DNA of 64,000 nucleotides from Rossellomorea aquimaris (GCF_008180865.1 NZ_VTEX01000001.1:1407389-1471388); one strand, 5' to 3'; numbered from the stretch's first letter, positions 8,428 through 16,611 are shown. Made by a program: numbers and translations. The notes: generated by a model not told the origin, from the letters alone.

Positions 8428-8625
8428 CTATTTAGTTTGATTCATTAATTTAACCTGTCGTTCCATTCGTTTTTCTGCTTTCTTCTCATGTACTACGAAT
8501 ACCGCGTGTATTGCGCCTGGTATCCAGAAGAATAATGTTAATACTAGATTGATAAAGCCTTGAATTGGCTTTCCTGACAAGAACACCGCTACAGGTGGTA
8601 ATAAAATAGCTAATAAGTACATCAT
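8428..8625 (-). CDS. Small YqaE/Pmp3-like membrane protein, candidate moron
   Basis: A 65-residue protein with two predicted membrane helices (about 3-15 and 22-45). It has the YqaE/Pmp3 pattern: LLAILLPPVAVFLSGK, then INLVLTLFFWIPGAIHAV. The C-terminus is a charged tail. It sits between head morphogenesis and scaffold genes, where no membrane protein is needed for assembly, and has its own terminator. I infer a moron that may be expressed in the lysogen; a promoter could not be identified with confidence. Start behind AAGGAG. Confidence 0.7.
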   Translation of the reverse strand: MMYLLAILLPPVAVFLSGKPIQGFINLVLTLFFWIPGAIHAVFVVHEKKAEKRMERQVKLMNQTK

Positions 8626-8698
8626 AATGATTCCACTCCTTAATAGGTTATACTGGTTACTTCTATACTACACCATATATTTCCTCTTTAGAAGTGAT

Positions 8699-8866
8699 CT
8701 ATTTCGACAGAAACTTTTTAATGTCATAATCTCTACCTAATATTTTTTGAAGCTCAAAGCGTATAAAGTCCTTTGTGTGACTATTTGTATTCGGATGGTT
8801 GTAGACATCCCTCACCATCATTAAACACTTTCTCGGCAACCCTACGTCAGATAAATCTATCTTCAA
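8699..8866 (-). CDS. Small hypothetical phage protein
   Basis: A 55-codon frame begins with TTG at 8866 behind GGGGGTGG and ends at a TAG at 8699. The product is basic with a helical look (LPRKCLMMVRDVYNHPN, then KDFIRFELQKILGRDYDI). It fills the space between the minor head protein and the YqaE-like gene on the same strand. I do not recognise the family. The last codons (CTG TCG AAA TAG) resemble the repeated TGTCGAAATAAGCCA motif of this phage. Confidence 0.65.
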   Translation of the reverse strand: MKIDLSDVGLPRKCLMMVRDVYNHPNTNSHTKDFIRFELQKILGRDYDIKKFLSK

Positions 8867-8917
8867 GCGCCCACCCCCTTTTTACAAGAGTATGCGCTAT
8901 TGCTTGTTTTGTAAACG

Positions 8918-8933
8918 TGGCTTATTTCGACAC
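8918..8933 (-). repeat. Copy 1 of the TGTCGAAATAAGCCA motif
   Basis: Minus-strand GTGTCGAAATAAGCCA spans the last codons and stop of the minor head gene. The same 15-mer TGTCGAAATAAGCCA recurs at 12933-12947 (minus) and 30552-30566 (plus). Its first seven bases equal the Spo0A-box core TGTCGAA. Confidence 0.6.
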
Positions 8934-9818
8934 ATTGTTTTTCCATTCGGAATAGGTTTTGTATTCTGTGACACCTTCACCTTTTACACGTCTTCTATTC
9001 GGTTCGAATCCTTCTACAATACTTACCATCGTGCAACGGCAGTTTATAGTATTCTCCGGGCTTGAGAAGTTACCAGGTGCATCCCCGGAATCACCATCTA
9101 TTTCAAAATTTTCATCAAGATCAATCGTCACACCATCTAAATCCCCATGAGAATCACGTGTTTTTTTATCCAGTGTAGCCATCCATCGTTTTTTTATATT
9201 AACCCCTGCATCTGACGCTTCTTGCATAGAATCAATTTTTGCTCTGTTCCTAACTCTATTCGTTTCCGTCTGTACAATGCGTGTAGCTTTGAACGCACCC
9301 ACTCCGAAACGTTCCTTTACCTTTTTAGCCGTCTGTCCATAAGATTTCCCTTGTATTAGCCCCTGGGTGATTTCTTCCCTCAATTGACGAGCGAGAACTA
9401 ATTGCCCCTCTTTGTGACGGTTGATGAACCCCACTCTGTCTAAAGGGTTTTCAATGGCCTGTAAGATAGCTTTCTTATTCATAAGCGCATATCCTAGTGA
9501 AGCCTTCACCTCATTCTCCAATAGAAAGGCAGTACGTAAGAATGATTCTTCGTAATGTCCTGCAATTCCATTTTGGAGGGTTTTAGCATTCTTCTTGGTT
9601 AGTTCGCTTATCTCTTTTGATATGGACGCTTCAAGGGCAGCCAAACGATTGTATTTATTCGCTGCGTTAAAGTCTCCGTCTGTCTTTTCGTATAATTCCG
9701 CTAACTTCCCACGTATTTCTTTCAATGAACGCTGATAATTCGCTATGAGTTCCTTCTCGACACCCCGGACATGACGATCTAACGCTTTATCCTGTTGGAG
9801 TTGTTTCTTCTGGTTCAT
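8922..9818 (-). CDS. Minor head protein, SPP1 gp7 / MuF type
   Basis: About 298 residues. The N-terminal two thirds are helical and charged. The C-terminal third holds the MuF head morphogenesis signature: TRIVQTETNRVRNRA (about 184-198), then KKRWMATLDKKTRDSHGDLDG split around residue 220, and the cysteine pair in NTINCRC. In SPP1 this protein binds the portal and enters the head with DNA. It overlaps the portal gene; the ATG at 9818, nine bases after GAGG, is preferred over upstream codons. Confidence 0.9.
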   Translation of the reverse strand: MNQKKQLQQDKALDRHVRGVEKELIANYQRSLKEIRGKLAELYEKTDGDFNAANKYNRLAALEASISKEISELTKKNAKTLQNGIAGHYEESFLRTAFLLENEVKASLGYALMNKKAILQAIENPLDRVGFINRHKEGQLVLARQLREEITQGLIQGKSYGQTAKKVKERFGVGAFKATRIVQTETNRVRNRAKIDSMQEASDAGVNIKKRWMATLDKKTRDSHGDLDGVTIDLDENFEIDGDSGDAPGNFSSPENTINCRCTMVSIVEGFEPNRRRVKGEGVTEYKTYSEWKNNVSK

Positions 9819-11217
9819 CGTCATCATCCTCAAATTTAATTATGGATGCGTTCTGTTCTTCCATACGGGCTTTTTCTTGTTCCAGGTCTTGAACCCAAGG
9901 GTGATTGGCCATAATGGTTTCATCACTGATAACCCCTTTGGATTTCTGCGCAATGTCTGCCTGTTCCAATTCATTCACCATGACATTGTACTGGAATACC
10001 ATATCTACACTCTTATAGTCATAGATTCCCTGATTGCTAATCTCTAAGTATTCAGCTAGGTACCACAATAACTTTTGAATGGATGGACGTATCTTTCTTT
10101 CGGTTGTCTGTGCCTTTAAGTCCAATAACGAGTACAAGAACTTCAACGCAATCCCTGACGGAGAATTCCCAAACTTATCTGTATTCGTATCTACGCCCAT
10201 ACCGAATGTGAAGATGTTATCCTCTAATCGGTTTAAATGAGCGTCTATAGAGGTCATAGGGACTTCTGCTTGCTTTGTATCAAGTCCACCTTCTTCTGAT
10301 ACCTTCAACGCTTTATAATACTTTAGATTGCGTCTGAACTCACTCAAGTCTGTACCTTCATATCCTTTCAAGATGTACACTAACTCTTGCATCTCATCAA
10401 ATGAGTTTTGGTTATCACTCACACGATTGTCATAGGAGTCAATTAAACTTTTGTAATAGGATAGGTCGCTACGTTGTTCCTCGTTGTTCTTAAAAGGAAT
10501 GAAAGGCACTTCCCCCCACCCATAACCTTTATATCCTTCCGATTCTGTACCATATTGGAAATGATCCCTTGGATTCACTTCTTCATACGAATCTAGGACG
10601 TACTCACCGTTTAATTTGATGTAGTAGGTCACTCGCTTATCATCCCACCACTCAGCCTTGGTTGTTTCTTCGCCATTTAACGTTATCGGGTAATGACGGA
10701 TACCATACTGTTGCACCTTCTGCTTACTTCCTTCATAGATAGGAATGTACTGTTCGGCTGGTACGACAATATAATCAAAGTTTCCATCTTCATCAATGTA
10801 AGGGTGTAACCACTCTATCCCTTTATTGGATGCCCCTTTGATTAATTCGTTTATCACATCGTCAAACCGTTCCCCAAAGTGTTCGTTAATCTGTTCAAGA
10901 AACGCATCGTCCTCTGTAGAGAAGTTAATCGGATTCCCCACCAAATAAGATGTTTTCTGATCCACTAAGATTTTATGGAATCCATGAGCCACCTTGTTAT
11001 TGGGTTTATCCAAGTCCTCCACTTGCACACCATCCACAACAGCGTACTGTCGCCTTTGTGTGATGTCTCCCTCGTTATTGTAGTACCTTACCCCTTCACG
11101 CATCTTTAACGTGTCGTGAGCTTCTATATAAGCCCTGATTATCTTTTCATTGGTGACATTCGAGTTATCAATCACCATTTGATTTAACTCATCACTGTGT
11201 GTTCTATCGAAAAACAT
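9787..11217 (-). CDS. Portal protein, SPP1 gp6-like
   Basis: A 476-residue portal subunit. Twelve copies form the DNA entry vertex and dock the terminase and connector. Family marks are the N-terminal helix with ahdTLKMREGVRYYNNEG, NKVAHGFHKILVDQKTSYLVG (about 73-95), the FIPFKNNEEQRSDLSYYKSLID segment (about 240-265), and the stem/crown helices towards 330-420 with SGIALKFLYSLLDLKAQ. The C-terminal tail is acidic. It lies directly below terminase large. Confidence 0.92.
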   Translation of the reverse strand: MFFDRTHSDELNQMVIDNSNVTNEKIIRAYIEAHDTLKMREGVRYYNNEGDITQRRQYAVVDGVQVEDLDKPNNKVAHGFHKILVDQKTSYLVGNPINFSTEDDAFLEQINEHFGERFDDVINELIKGASNKGIEWLHPYIDEDGNFDYIVVPAEQYIPIYEGSKQKVQQYGIRHYPITLNGEETTKAEWWDDKRVTYYIKLNGEYVLDSYEEVNPRDHFQYGTESEGYKGYGWGEVPFIPFKNNEEQRSDLSYYKSLIDSYDNRVSDNQNSFDEMQELVYILKGYEGTDLSEFRRNLKYYKALKVSEEGGLDTKQAEVPMTSIDAHLNRLEDNIFTFGMGVDTNTDKFGNSPSGIALKFLYSLLDLKAQTTERKIRPSIQKLLWYLAEYLEISNQGIYDYKSVDMVFQYNVMVNELEQADIAQKSKGVISDETIMANHPWVQDLEQEKARMEEQNASIIKFEDDDDEPEETTPTG

Positions 11218-11226
11218 CTACTCACC

Positions 11227-12480
11227 TCATTTCAAAAAGCTGATTGCTGATTGTTTCATATCGTTCTCTAGTGCGTAACGGCACTGATCTATGGCGTGAT
11301 TATCCTTATCCTCTAATTTCGGTTTAGGATTACCGTCTTTATCTGTCTGATAGTCAATGTTTTCAAACTCTCTTGCGGTGTTCGGTGTGCGTTTCGGGTC
11401 GATTATGATTTCTTCCAGGTCATCGAGCCATTTCTCACCATACTCAACACTGCCTGGGCCTTTCTTCGCTCCCTTAATCCGAATGCCATATGTTTTCATC
11501 TCTGCAATACTTTTCGGCTCTGCTGAATCAGCAATACTCATAACATCGTGATACTGTTTATCGAGCATCCATTCAGCTAGTTCTCTATTGCTTATCTTCA
11601 CACCGTAATATTCATCCATTGCATATAGACGTTTTCTTGTCTTGTCATAATGCCACCTGCCGAATGATACCGGGTCAACACCATATCCCCAGTCAATTCC
11701 TTGTCTGATGTTGTCGAACTGTTTATATTCCTCATCCGTTATTTCTCTAAATGTCAGATTGTCAAACGGCACAACACCCGAACCGATAGCATGACCAAGA
11801 TACTCCCATCTGTAACGCAATCCATTACGTTTCTTAGCTGCTTCTGCTTCTTCAATGAACTGTTGAGCGATAAATGGATTATCTAAATAAGTGGAATGGT
11901 GGACAATTGTGTTATCAGCAACAAACTGCGTTTCGTACTTCTTATTCACCCATGATTGTTTTCTTTTTGGTGGGTTATATGAGTAAAAGAATTTATAAAA
12001 AAGACCATCGCCCAATTCTCCACGTAATAAGGAGTTGGTGATAGTCGTAACTTCATCTTCTGTTTTGAACTCCGCTAATTCTTCCAGCCACGCAATCGCA
12101 AAGGGAAAGTTTGCACTCTTCAAGGATTTAATCCTCTCTGGTTCTTGTGCGCCCCTAAACACCATGTAATTCCCTCTGGGGATGTATGTTATTCTCATGG
12201 GGGTTTTATTAATCTTAAACAGATGTGATACCCCTTGTTCACTTATGGCCCATTTCATTTGCTCATATATGGATAATTCAATCGTGTTATCTATCTTTCT
12301 TATTCCTACCGCATTTACCGGATACCTCATGAGCAATTGGACGATGATATGAGCGATTACTGATGATTTACCAGAACCACGACCACCCTTGCATACAATG
12401 TTTAGTACCTTCGGGTTTAACGCAGCTCTCCATACAATAAAGAATATCGCAAATATAAACTGTGATAGTTTAGCTTTCAT
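11227..12480 (-). CDS. Terminase large subunit
   Basis: About 417 residues: ATPase and nuclease of the packaging motor. Walker A is GGRGSGKSS near residue 33-41, Walker B is FAIAWLEELAEF near 130. Nuclease residues are seen in IDWGYGVDP (about 262), ADSAEPKS (about 315) and DNHAIDQCRYALE near the end. This is the Terminase_3/6 type of SPP1-like phages. The ATG at 12480 is favoured over a GTG at 12489 because of spacing to AGGTGACGAGG. It overlaps the small subunit gene. Confidence 0.93.
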   Translation of the reverse strand: MKAKLSQFIFAIFFIVWRAALNPKVLNIVCKGGRGSGKSSVIAHIIVQLLMRYPVNAVGIRKIDNTIELSIYEQMKWAISEQGVSHLFKINKTPMRITYIPRGNYMVFRGAQEPERIKSLKSANFPFAIAWLEELAEFKTEDEVTTITNSLLRGELGDGLFYKFFYSYNPPKRKQSWVNKKYETQFVADNTIVHHSTYLDNPFIAQQFIEEAEAAKKRNGLRYRWEYLGHAIGSGVVPFDNLTFREITDEEYKQFDNIRQGIDWGYGVDPVSFGRWHYDKTRKRLYAMDEYYGVKISNRELAEWMLDKQYHDVMSIADSAEPKSIAEMKTYGIRIKGAKKGPGSVEYGEKWLDDLEEIIIDPKRTPNTAREFENIDYQTDKDGNPKPKLEDKDNHAIDQCRYALENDMKQSAISFLK

Positions 12481-12895
12481 CCTCGTCACCTATATCATCC
12501 ACGAACGTCACACCTACATTAGCTTCTAATTGTTGTTTATCCGTAAATAAGGCATATCGTTTACCGATTAGTTCAGCAGCTTTCGTCCTATCTTTTAGTG
12601 AAGGTTCTTTGTCGGCCATCTCCCAGTAATCCTTCATGGTGATAGGCACTTGTTCTGTAACCTCACCCCTTAACACTTGCGTAAGGAATGATAATACTTC
12701 ATCTTGCGAAGCTATCCTCTCAGCATCTTTCCTAGCCATCTGTTCTTCGATGTATTTTTTAATGCTCACATTCGCAACTAACTTATGAGCGTTACCTCTT
12801 GCGTATCTTTCACTATATCCAGCCTTAATAGCAGCCTGTTCAATTACTCCCAATTCTATATAGTAATCAGCAAAACGTTTTTGTCTTTCATCCAT
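12470..12895 (-). CDS. Terminase small subunit
   Basis: A 141-residue DNA-recognition subunit. Residues 1-60 carry the Terminase_2 helix-turn-helix (FADYYIELGVIEQAAIKAGYS is the start of it), followed by an oligomerisation helix and an acidic tail. It selects the packaging site and hands DNA to the large subunit. It opens the structural part of the late operon; the packaging site may lie within or near it, but I cannot locate it. Confidence 0.88.
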   Translation of the reverse strand: MDERQKRFADYYIELGVIEQAAIKAGYSERYARGNAHKLVANVSIKKYIEEQMARKDAERIASQDEVLSFLTQVLRGEVTEQVPITMKDYWEMADKEPSLKDRTKAAELIGKRYALFTDKQQLEANVGVTFVDDIGDEDES

Positions 12896-12932
12896 TACTT
12901 CATCTCACTCCCTCCTAACATAGATTGAAACT

Positions 12933-12948
12933 TGGCTTATTTCGACAC
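12933..12948 (-). repeat. Copy 2 of the TGTCGAAATAAGCCA motif
   Basis: Minus-strand GTGTCGAAATAAGCCA (its first G is the last base of the preceding stop) lies between the phosphoesterase stop and the terminase small subunit start. It matches the 15-mer at 8918-8932 and 30552-30566. Confidence 0.6.
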
Positions 12949-13706
12949 TATCTTATCCACTCAATTTCAATATTACGTTTCTTCCTAACCCCACTAAGCT
13001 TTATAACCGCCTGACTAGGGAATGACTCTTCATAACTAAATTTCTGTGCATAGGATTCTGTATCTACTAATGTATTCCCACATAAGAACCATCGTTTGTA
13101 TTCCTTTAGTTGGTTGTTATACGGATCAATGTGATATTCCTTAAACGGTTTAGCGTATTCCTTATGCCAGTGACCACAATACATAATGTCAGCCGTTGAA
13201 CGCTTCATTTTCTTTAGGTTTCGTTCTGCTGCTGCTATCGTTGCCCCTCCACCCGTACCATGGAACATTTCGATACTGTAGAAGTTTTTATTGATGCTAT
13301 ATCCTACCACTCCACGATACTTTAAGTATTTATCTTCTATCCCCAACCGTTCACAGAATAGAAGCATTAAGTCTAGGTCTGCTTCTTCCTCTGATCTCCA
13401 GTCGTGATTTCCTAATGTCACCCCATCTATAAGGCTTGCATAAGGCTTTAATACTTCAATCGCATAATTGAGTTGTTCGTGAGCCGTCATACTCTGGTCT
13501 TTGTGATTACCCTTACTGTGTTTATTGATGTTATGAAATAAATCTCCATTGAGCAAGATGCGTGTGTTCTCTCTATTCAAGTTTATAAACTCAATACATT
13601 TATTTAATAACTCATGGTTGATAGCGTGGCTACCTATGTGCCAATCATTAAAGCAGAGTATATTCCATTCTTTCTTTCGTTCTAATTTCGTCTTTATAAA
13701 CTTCAA
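12948..13706 (-). CDS. Phage metallophosphoesterase
   Basis: A 252-residue calcineurin-like phosphoesterase. Metal-binding motifs are visible in order: DWHIGSH (about 22), LLNGDLFHN (about 52), LGNHDWRS (about 99), MFHGTGGG (about 148) and CGHWH (about 178). Such enzymes in phages may act on nucleic acid or nucleotides; the substrate here is unknown. The TTG start at 13706 lies eight bases after AAGGTG. It is the second protein gene after the tRNA in the late transcript. Confidence 0.85.
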   Translation of the reverse strand: MKFIKTKLERKKEWNILCFNDWHIGSHAINHELLNKCIEFINLNRENTRILLNGDLFHNINKHSKGNHKDQSMTAHEQLNYAIEVLKPYASLIDGVTLGNHDWRSEEEADLDLMLLFCERLGIEDKYLKYRGVVGYSINKNFYSIEMFHGTGGGATIAAAERNLKKMKRSTADIMYCGHWHKEYAKPFKEYHIDPYNNQLKEYKRWFLCGNTLVDTESYAQKFSYEESFPSQAVIKLSGVRKKRNIEIEWIR

Positions 13707-13713
13707 TAGAGGT

Positions 13714-13875
13714 TCACCTTCTATCCCTCACGCATTTTGGTAATAGGCATAATACTTTTTCGTTACTTACAAACGTGCCGTATACACACCCTTTACATGG
13801 ATGTTTCTTCGGCTCTATCCTCTTATACACGATCGGCTTATTCTGTCGTACTAACTTTTCATATCCCCCATACAT
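13714..13875 (-). CDS. Small cysteine-rich phage protein, likely zinc-binding
   Basis: From an ATG at 13875 with GGGAGGA seven bases upstream, the frame encodes 53 residues. A longer frame reaches 14019 but has no ribosome binding site. Four cysteines (CKGC, then LCLLPKC) suggest one zinc site. It overlaps nothing and precedes the phosphoesterase by a few bases. Function unknown. Confidence 0.6.
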   Translation of the reverse strand: MYGGYEKLVRQNKPIVYKRIEPKKHPCKGCVYGTFVSNEKVLCLLPKCVRDRR

Positions 13876-14049
13876 GTGAATCCTCCCTTTGTTTTCTCTC
13901 TCTATGAAAGATACCTTGATACCCTTTATACAAAGAGAAAGAGAACCCTCAGGCAGTCCTAGTGATTCTCTGTTTCGTTTATATAAGACATTGATGGCTT
14001 GCACGTCACGACCAATCACAGTTTATTGGACTGTTGTGTATATCTTTAA

Positions 14050-14122
14050 CAGGCGGGGCAGGAATCGAACCTGCTACAGACGGTTTTGGAGACCGACTCG
14101 CTACCTTAGAACATGCACACCT
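14050..14122 (-). tRNA. tRNA-Trp (CCA), phage-encoded
   Basis: A 73-base cloverleaf on the minus strand with anticodon CCA in the loop CTCCAAA, T-arm GCAGG-TTCGATT-CCTGC and discriminator G. The acceptor stem AGGTGTG/CCCGCCT has one mismatch (T-C) and one G-U pair. The anticodon stem has a T-T mismatch at its base. The D-arm pairs TGTT/AGCG. No CCA end is encoded. It lies at the head of the late transcript, right after a terminator. Confidence 0.85.
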
Positions 14123-14160
14123 ATAAAAAGAAAAGACCCTAGTCGCTATCTAGAGTCTTG
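14123..14160 (-). terminator. Rho-independent terminator before tRNA-Trp
   Basis: On the minus strand AAGACTCTAG and CTAGGGTCTT pair (one A-C mismatch) around a short loop, followed by TTCTTTTT. It would stop transcripts from the genes on the right before they enter the tRNA and late genes. Confidence 0.65.
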
Positions 14161-14341
14161 AATAAGAGGGTAAATAACCTTTCATTGATTATTTAGACCG
14201 ACGAAGGACTACGTGAGCCACTGCGGAACGTTTTTTTAGATATTATACATCAAAGATAAACTTGTTATAGTACCATTGTATAACGGATTTCTTGGAAAAT
14301 CCTGTCCTTTTTAGTGCGAAATAGTGCCAAAGTATTACGAT
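14161..14341 (-). promoter_or_regulatory. Candidate late-promoter region
   Basis: About 180 bases without a gene separate the end of the ArpU-like regulator operon from the tRNA and late genes. On the minus strand there is a TATAAT at 14247-14242 without a good -35, a second AT-rich TATACAAT about 25 bases upstream, and a small inverted repeat GGATTT/AAATCC near 14290. A weak -35 would fit an activator-dependent late promoter. This is inferred from position. Confidence 0.35.
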
Positions 14342-14605
14342 TTACTGTTTATTTAATTCGCTAAGTGCTTTTAAACTTTCTTTTGATTGTTCAATGAAAT
14401 AATCCCGATGATGCTCAATTAAATTAAAATATCTTTCTTTCCATGTATCAATCTCCTTTGCGTGGTTGATGATTATTTCCTCTTGTTGTTTTATTTTCAG
14501 GCCCCTTTCTGCAATTCCTTCGATGAGTTTAACATAATCTTCCGGCAAGACAACATAACCTTCAGAACACATATTTGTTCTTCCTTTAATTTCCGCAATA
14601 TTCAT
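14342..14605 (-). CDS. Hypothetical phage protein
   Basis: An 87-residue charged, helical protein. A coiled coil runs through GLKIKQQEEIIINHAKEI and on to ERYFNLIEHHRDYF. Start behind AAGGGGAAG. It lies downstream of the ArpU-like regulator in the same direction. I do not recognise it. Confidence 0.6.
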   Translation of the reverse strand: MNIAEIKGRTNMCSEGYVVLPEDYVKLIEGIAERGLKIKQQEEIIINHAKEIDTWKERYFNLIEHHRDYFIEQSKESLKALSELNKQ

Positions 14606-14620
14606 TTTAACTTCCCCTTT

Positions 14621-14803
14621 TCATCGTATTGTTCGTTTATACGTAAGTAACACAATAACTTCTCTCCAGTACTCCTTTGATTCTTTTTTAAAATTCGTTT
14701 CGACACCGTTCCCTGAGTATTCATACCACTTTGCGAATAAGTGAAATGGATAAAACGGAAAGCAAAATATTAAACACATTAGCTTAATACAAAGCATCTT
14801 CAA
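14621..14803 (-). CDS. Small phage membrane protein
   Basis: About 60 residues from a TTG at 14803 eight bases after AAGGGG. The N-terminal half is one hydrophobic segment rich in Cys and Phe (MLCIKLMCLIFCFPFYPF); the rest is charged. Probably membrane-anchored. It follows the late regulator gene. A perfect GTGTCGAAA occurs within it, probably by chance. Confidence 0.5.
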   Translation of the reverse strand: MKMLCIKLMCLIFCFPFYPFHLFAKWYEYSGNGVETNFKKESKEYWREVIVLLTYKRTIR

Positions 14804-14829
14804 GCTTACCACCCCTTCAAAACATTTTA

Positions 14830-15252
14830 CTACACCAATCCCATTCCCTCTGCCACCACTGCAATCATTTCCTTCTTCAATCGGTAATACGTCCTGTGTG
14901 GTATTCCCAGGTTCAAGAATACATCTGTATCATACATCCCTAACATGTATCGTTGCTCCCATATCTTCTGCTGATCCGGTTTCAGTGAATCAAATATCAG
15001 GTCTAGCTTCTTCTTCGTAAGTATATATTCCTCTAGTTGTATCTCATTCATGGCTAGTTCCTCTGTCTGACTGTGGAACTGGTTTCCCCTTTGCGATTCA
15101 CTTGCGTCATAGTTGACGGTCATCTTGTTTGTTTTGAGCTGCCTTGATTCTATAATGGCATCCAGCATACGGTAACGGCTCATAAGTTTTTGAGCTTTTC
15201 TTTTGGCTTCTTTCGGGATGCTCGTATCAATGAATTGTAGTTGATCTATCAT
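14830..15252 (-). CDS. ArpU-like phage late transcription regulator
   Basis: About 140 residues. The C-terminal half carries an HTH of the sigma-factor region 4 kind (LKPDQQKIWEQRYMLG, then LGIPHRTYYRLKKEMIAVV), as in ArpU/RinA-type activators that turn on late genes. The N-terminal part is helical. The ATG at 15252 overlaps the stop of a 23-codon gene in ATGA and follows GGGGGAG. It is the last regulator before the late operon, which supports the role. Confidence 0.8.
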   Translation of the reverse strand: MIDQLQFIDTSIPKEAKRKAQKLMSRYRMLDAIIESRQLKTNKMTVNYDASESQRGNQFHSQTEELAMNEIQLEEYILTKKKLDLIFDSLKPDQQKIWEQRYMLGMYDTDVFLNLGIPHRTYYRLKKEMIAVVAEGMGLV

Positions 15253-15320
15253 CTTCTCTCCCCCAATATAAATCCGACTAGGCATACAAAAGCTAGAAAC
15301 ATAATTACAGTGTTAATCAT
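15249..15320 (-). CDS. 23-residue membrane peptide
   Basis: A 23-codon frame with AGGAGG eight bases upstream, ending in ATGA overlap with the late-regulator start. The product is one hydrophobic helix (VIMFLAFVCLVGFILG) with a basic end (ERR). The ideal ribosome binding site and translational coupling argue that it is real; it may also serve as a coupling leader for the regulator. Confidence 0.55.
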   Translation of the reverse strand: MINTVIMFLAFVCLVGFILGERR

Positions 15321-15333
15321 TCATTCATCCTCC

Positions 15334-15489
15334 TTACAGTAGGAAAAATACCATGACTGTCATCGAAACAGTAAATATGAATGTATACGCATGTTGGTTT
15401 TGGGCTTTCTTGTCACTTTCTGCAATCGCCCCCATTGCGAACAGTATTAAAATATAATTAGAACCACCTTTAATGTAGTAACCATTCAA
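15334..15489 (-). CDS. Small phage membrane protein
   Basis: A 51-residue product from a TTG at 15489 that overlaps the stop of the previous gene (TTGA) and follows AAGGGGGAAG. Two hydrophobic segments (YILILFAMGAI and YTFIFTVSMTVMVFFLL) flank a charged loop. Function unknown. Confidence 0.55.
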   Translation of the reverse strand: MNGYYIKGGSNYILILFAMGAIAESDKKAQNQHAYTFIFTVSMTVMVFFLL

Positions 15490-15986
15490 CTTCCCCCTTC
15501 TTTATCAATAGCCTTGATCATATCCTTCATGGTGAGCATAGCCCCTGCGTAGCTGGTAGCGATTCCTTTCCATGTAACGTAATGGCCTTCATATATGCCT
15601 GATATCTCTTGGTTGATGCCCTCTTGGACCTTACTTCGATAATTGGAGTCATTCACCGTCACTTTGTTTGTCTCACGTTCGTATATATAAAACTGTCCAC
15701 GTTCTGTACTCGCTTTACCATAGTAATATTGATACTGACTTTTAAAGTACCCTGCAAGCTTCCACGCTTCCCTCTCTGCCTTGTTGTAGTAGTATTGGAG
15801 TTTGCTAATTTTAAAGGGTGTTAGCGCGTCTATATCCTCTTCATACTTATTGATGAATGTGAGCATTTGGTTGTGTTTCCGGATGACGTCCCGGATTGTG
15901 TCCGGGATATCGTCCTTCACCTCTTTCCGTAGAGCTTCTATATCAACTGGTTGCTCTCGGAATATATCCTCTGTTGGTTGAGTCAT
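15486..15986 (-). CDS. Hypothetical phage protein
   Basis: A 166-residue soluble helical protein. The segment with YYYNKAEREAWKLAGYFK followed by SQYQYYYGKASTERGQFY is tyrosine-rich, and the C-terminus (YVTWKGIATSYAGAMLTMKDM) could be another helical unit. Ribosome binding site GGGGTGAG. It precedes small membrane genes and the late regulator. I do not recognise the family. Confidence 0.65.
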   Translation of the reverse strand: MTQPTEDIFREQPVDIEALRKEVKDDIPDTIRDVIRKHNQMLTFINKYEEDIDALTPFKISKLQYYYNKAEREAWKLAGYFKSQYQYYYGKASTERGQFYIYERETNKVTVNDSNYRSKVQEGINQEISGIYEGHYVTWKGIATSYAGAMLTMKDMIKAIDKEGGS

Positions 15987-15998
15987 TTACTCACCCCT

Positions 15999-16187
15999 TT
16001 ATTCCGGTCTTTTATTCTTTTCTGAATACTTCTTGTACAAGAATTCCACGAAACTTTTCTTTAACTTCAACTCGTCAACAATTTTATCGAATAGCCAATC
16101 CCAGAGAAATATCATGCCTGTTAGCAAAACCATACACCCCAAAATTAAGGTTAAATAAACTGATATTAAAACTAACCAATCAAACAT
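15999..16187 (-). CDS. Small phage membrane protein
   Basis: A 62-residue protein with one or two membrane helices in residues 4-33 (LVLISVYLTLILGCMVLL, then TGMIFLWDWL) and a basic C-terminal tail. Ribosome binding site GGGGGATGG. It overlaps the DUF1064 gene by eight bases. Confidence 0.6.
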   Translation of the reverse strand: MFDWLVLISVYLTLILGCMVLLTGMIFLWDWLFDKIVDELKLKKSFVEFLYKKYSEKNKRPE

Positions 16188-16611
16188 ACTTCCATCCCCC
16201 TTTATGCTTCTTCACGACCAATAACTCAAACCCTTGTGTATACTCGAACATTTTGCGTACCAGGGGAAAGCGTTCATTCGCCCACCCCTTTACATCAATC
16301 ACTTCCACTTTTCCGTTATCGTATGTGACTTTGAAGTCTGCTTTATATGTCCAAGGTTGCTTGCTTCTATATCCCTCTCCGTTACATGCCTTGCATTTAA
16401 TCATATTGCCTGTTTTGGGTGACTTAACTCTCCCCTTGATACAACGTCTACATTCAAACTGAAACGATTCTACGAGCGTGTAGTGAGGTTGTAGGGCTAT
16501 GTCTGATATATCATCACGACTTTTAAGATATTCATAGTATTGGCCTTCACTGGTTGAGTCGAATTCATGACCGTCAATGATTACTTTTACACTGTTTATT
16601 TTCTTACCCAT
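16180..16611 (-). CDS. DUF1064 nuclease-fold protein with inserted zinc finger
   Basis: A 143-residue protein of the phage DUF1064 family, related to the restriction-endonuclease/Holliday-junction resolvase fold. The core has FDSTSEGQYYEYLKS (about 17-31), LQPHYTLVESFQF, and the catalytic-type strand YKADFKVTYDNGKVEVIDVKG (split, about 91-112) with D, E and K in PD-(D/E)XK spacing. Two CxxC pairs (CRRC, CKAC) at about 54-77 form an inserted zinc site. Likely role in recombination or DNA processing next to SSB and dUTPase. Confidence 0.8.
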   Translation of the reverse strand: MGKKINSVKVIIDGHEFDSTSEGQYYEYLKSRDDISDIALQPHYTLVESFQFECRRCIKGRVKSPKTGNMIKCKACNGEGYRSKQPWTYKADFKVTYDNGKVEVIDVKGWANERFPLVRKMFEYTQGFELLVVKKHKGGWKYV

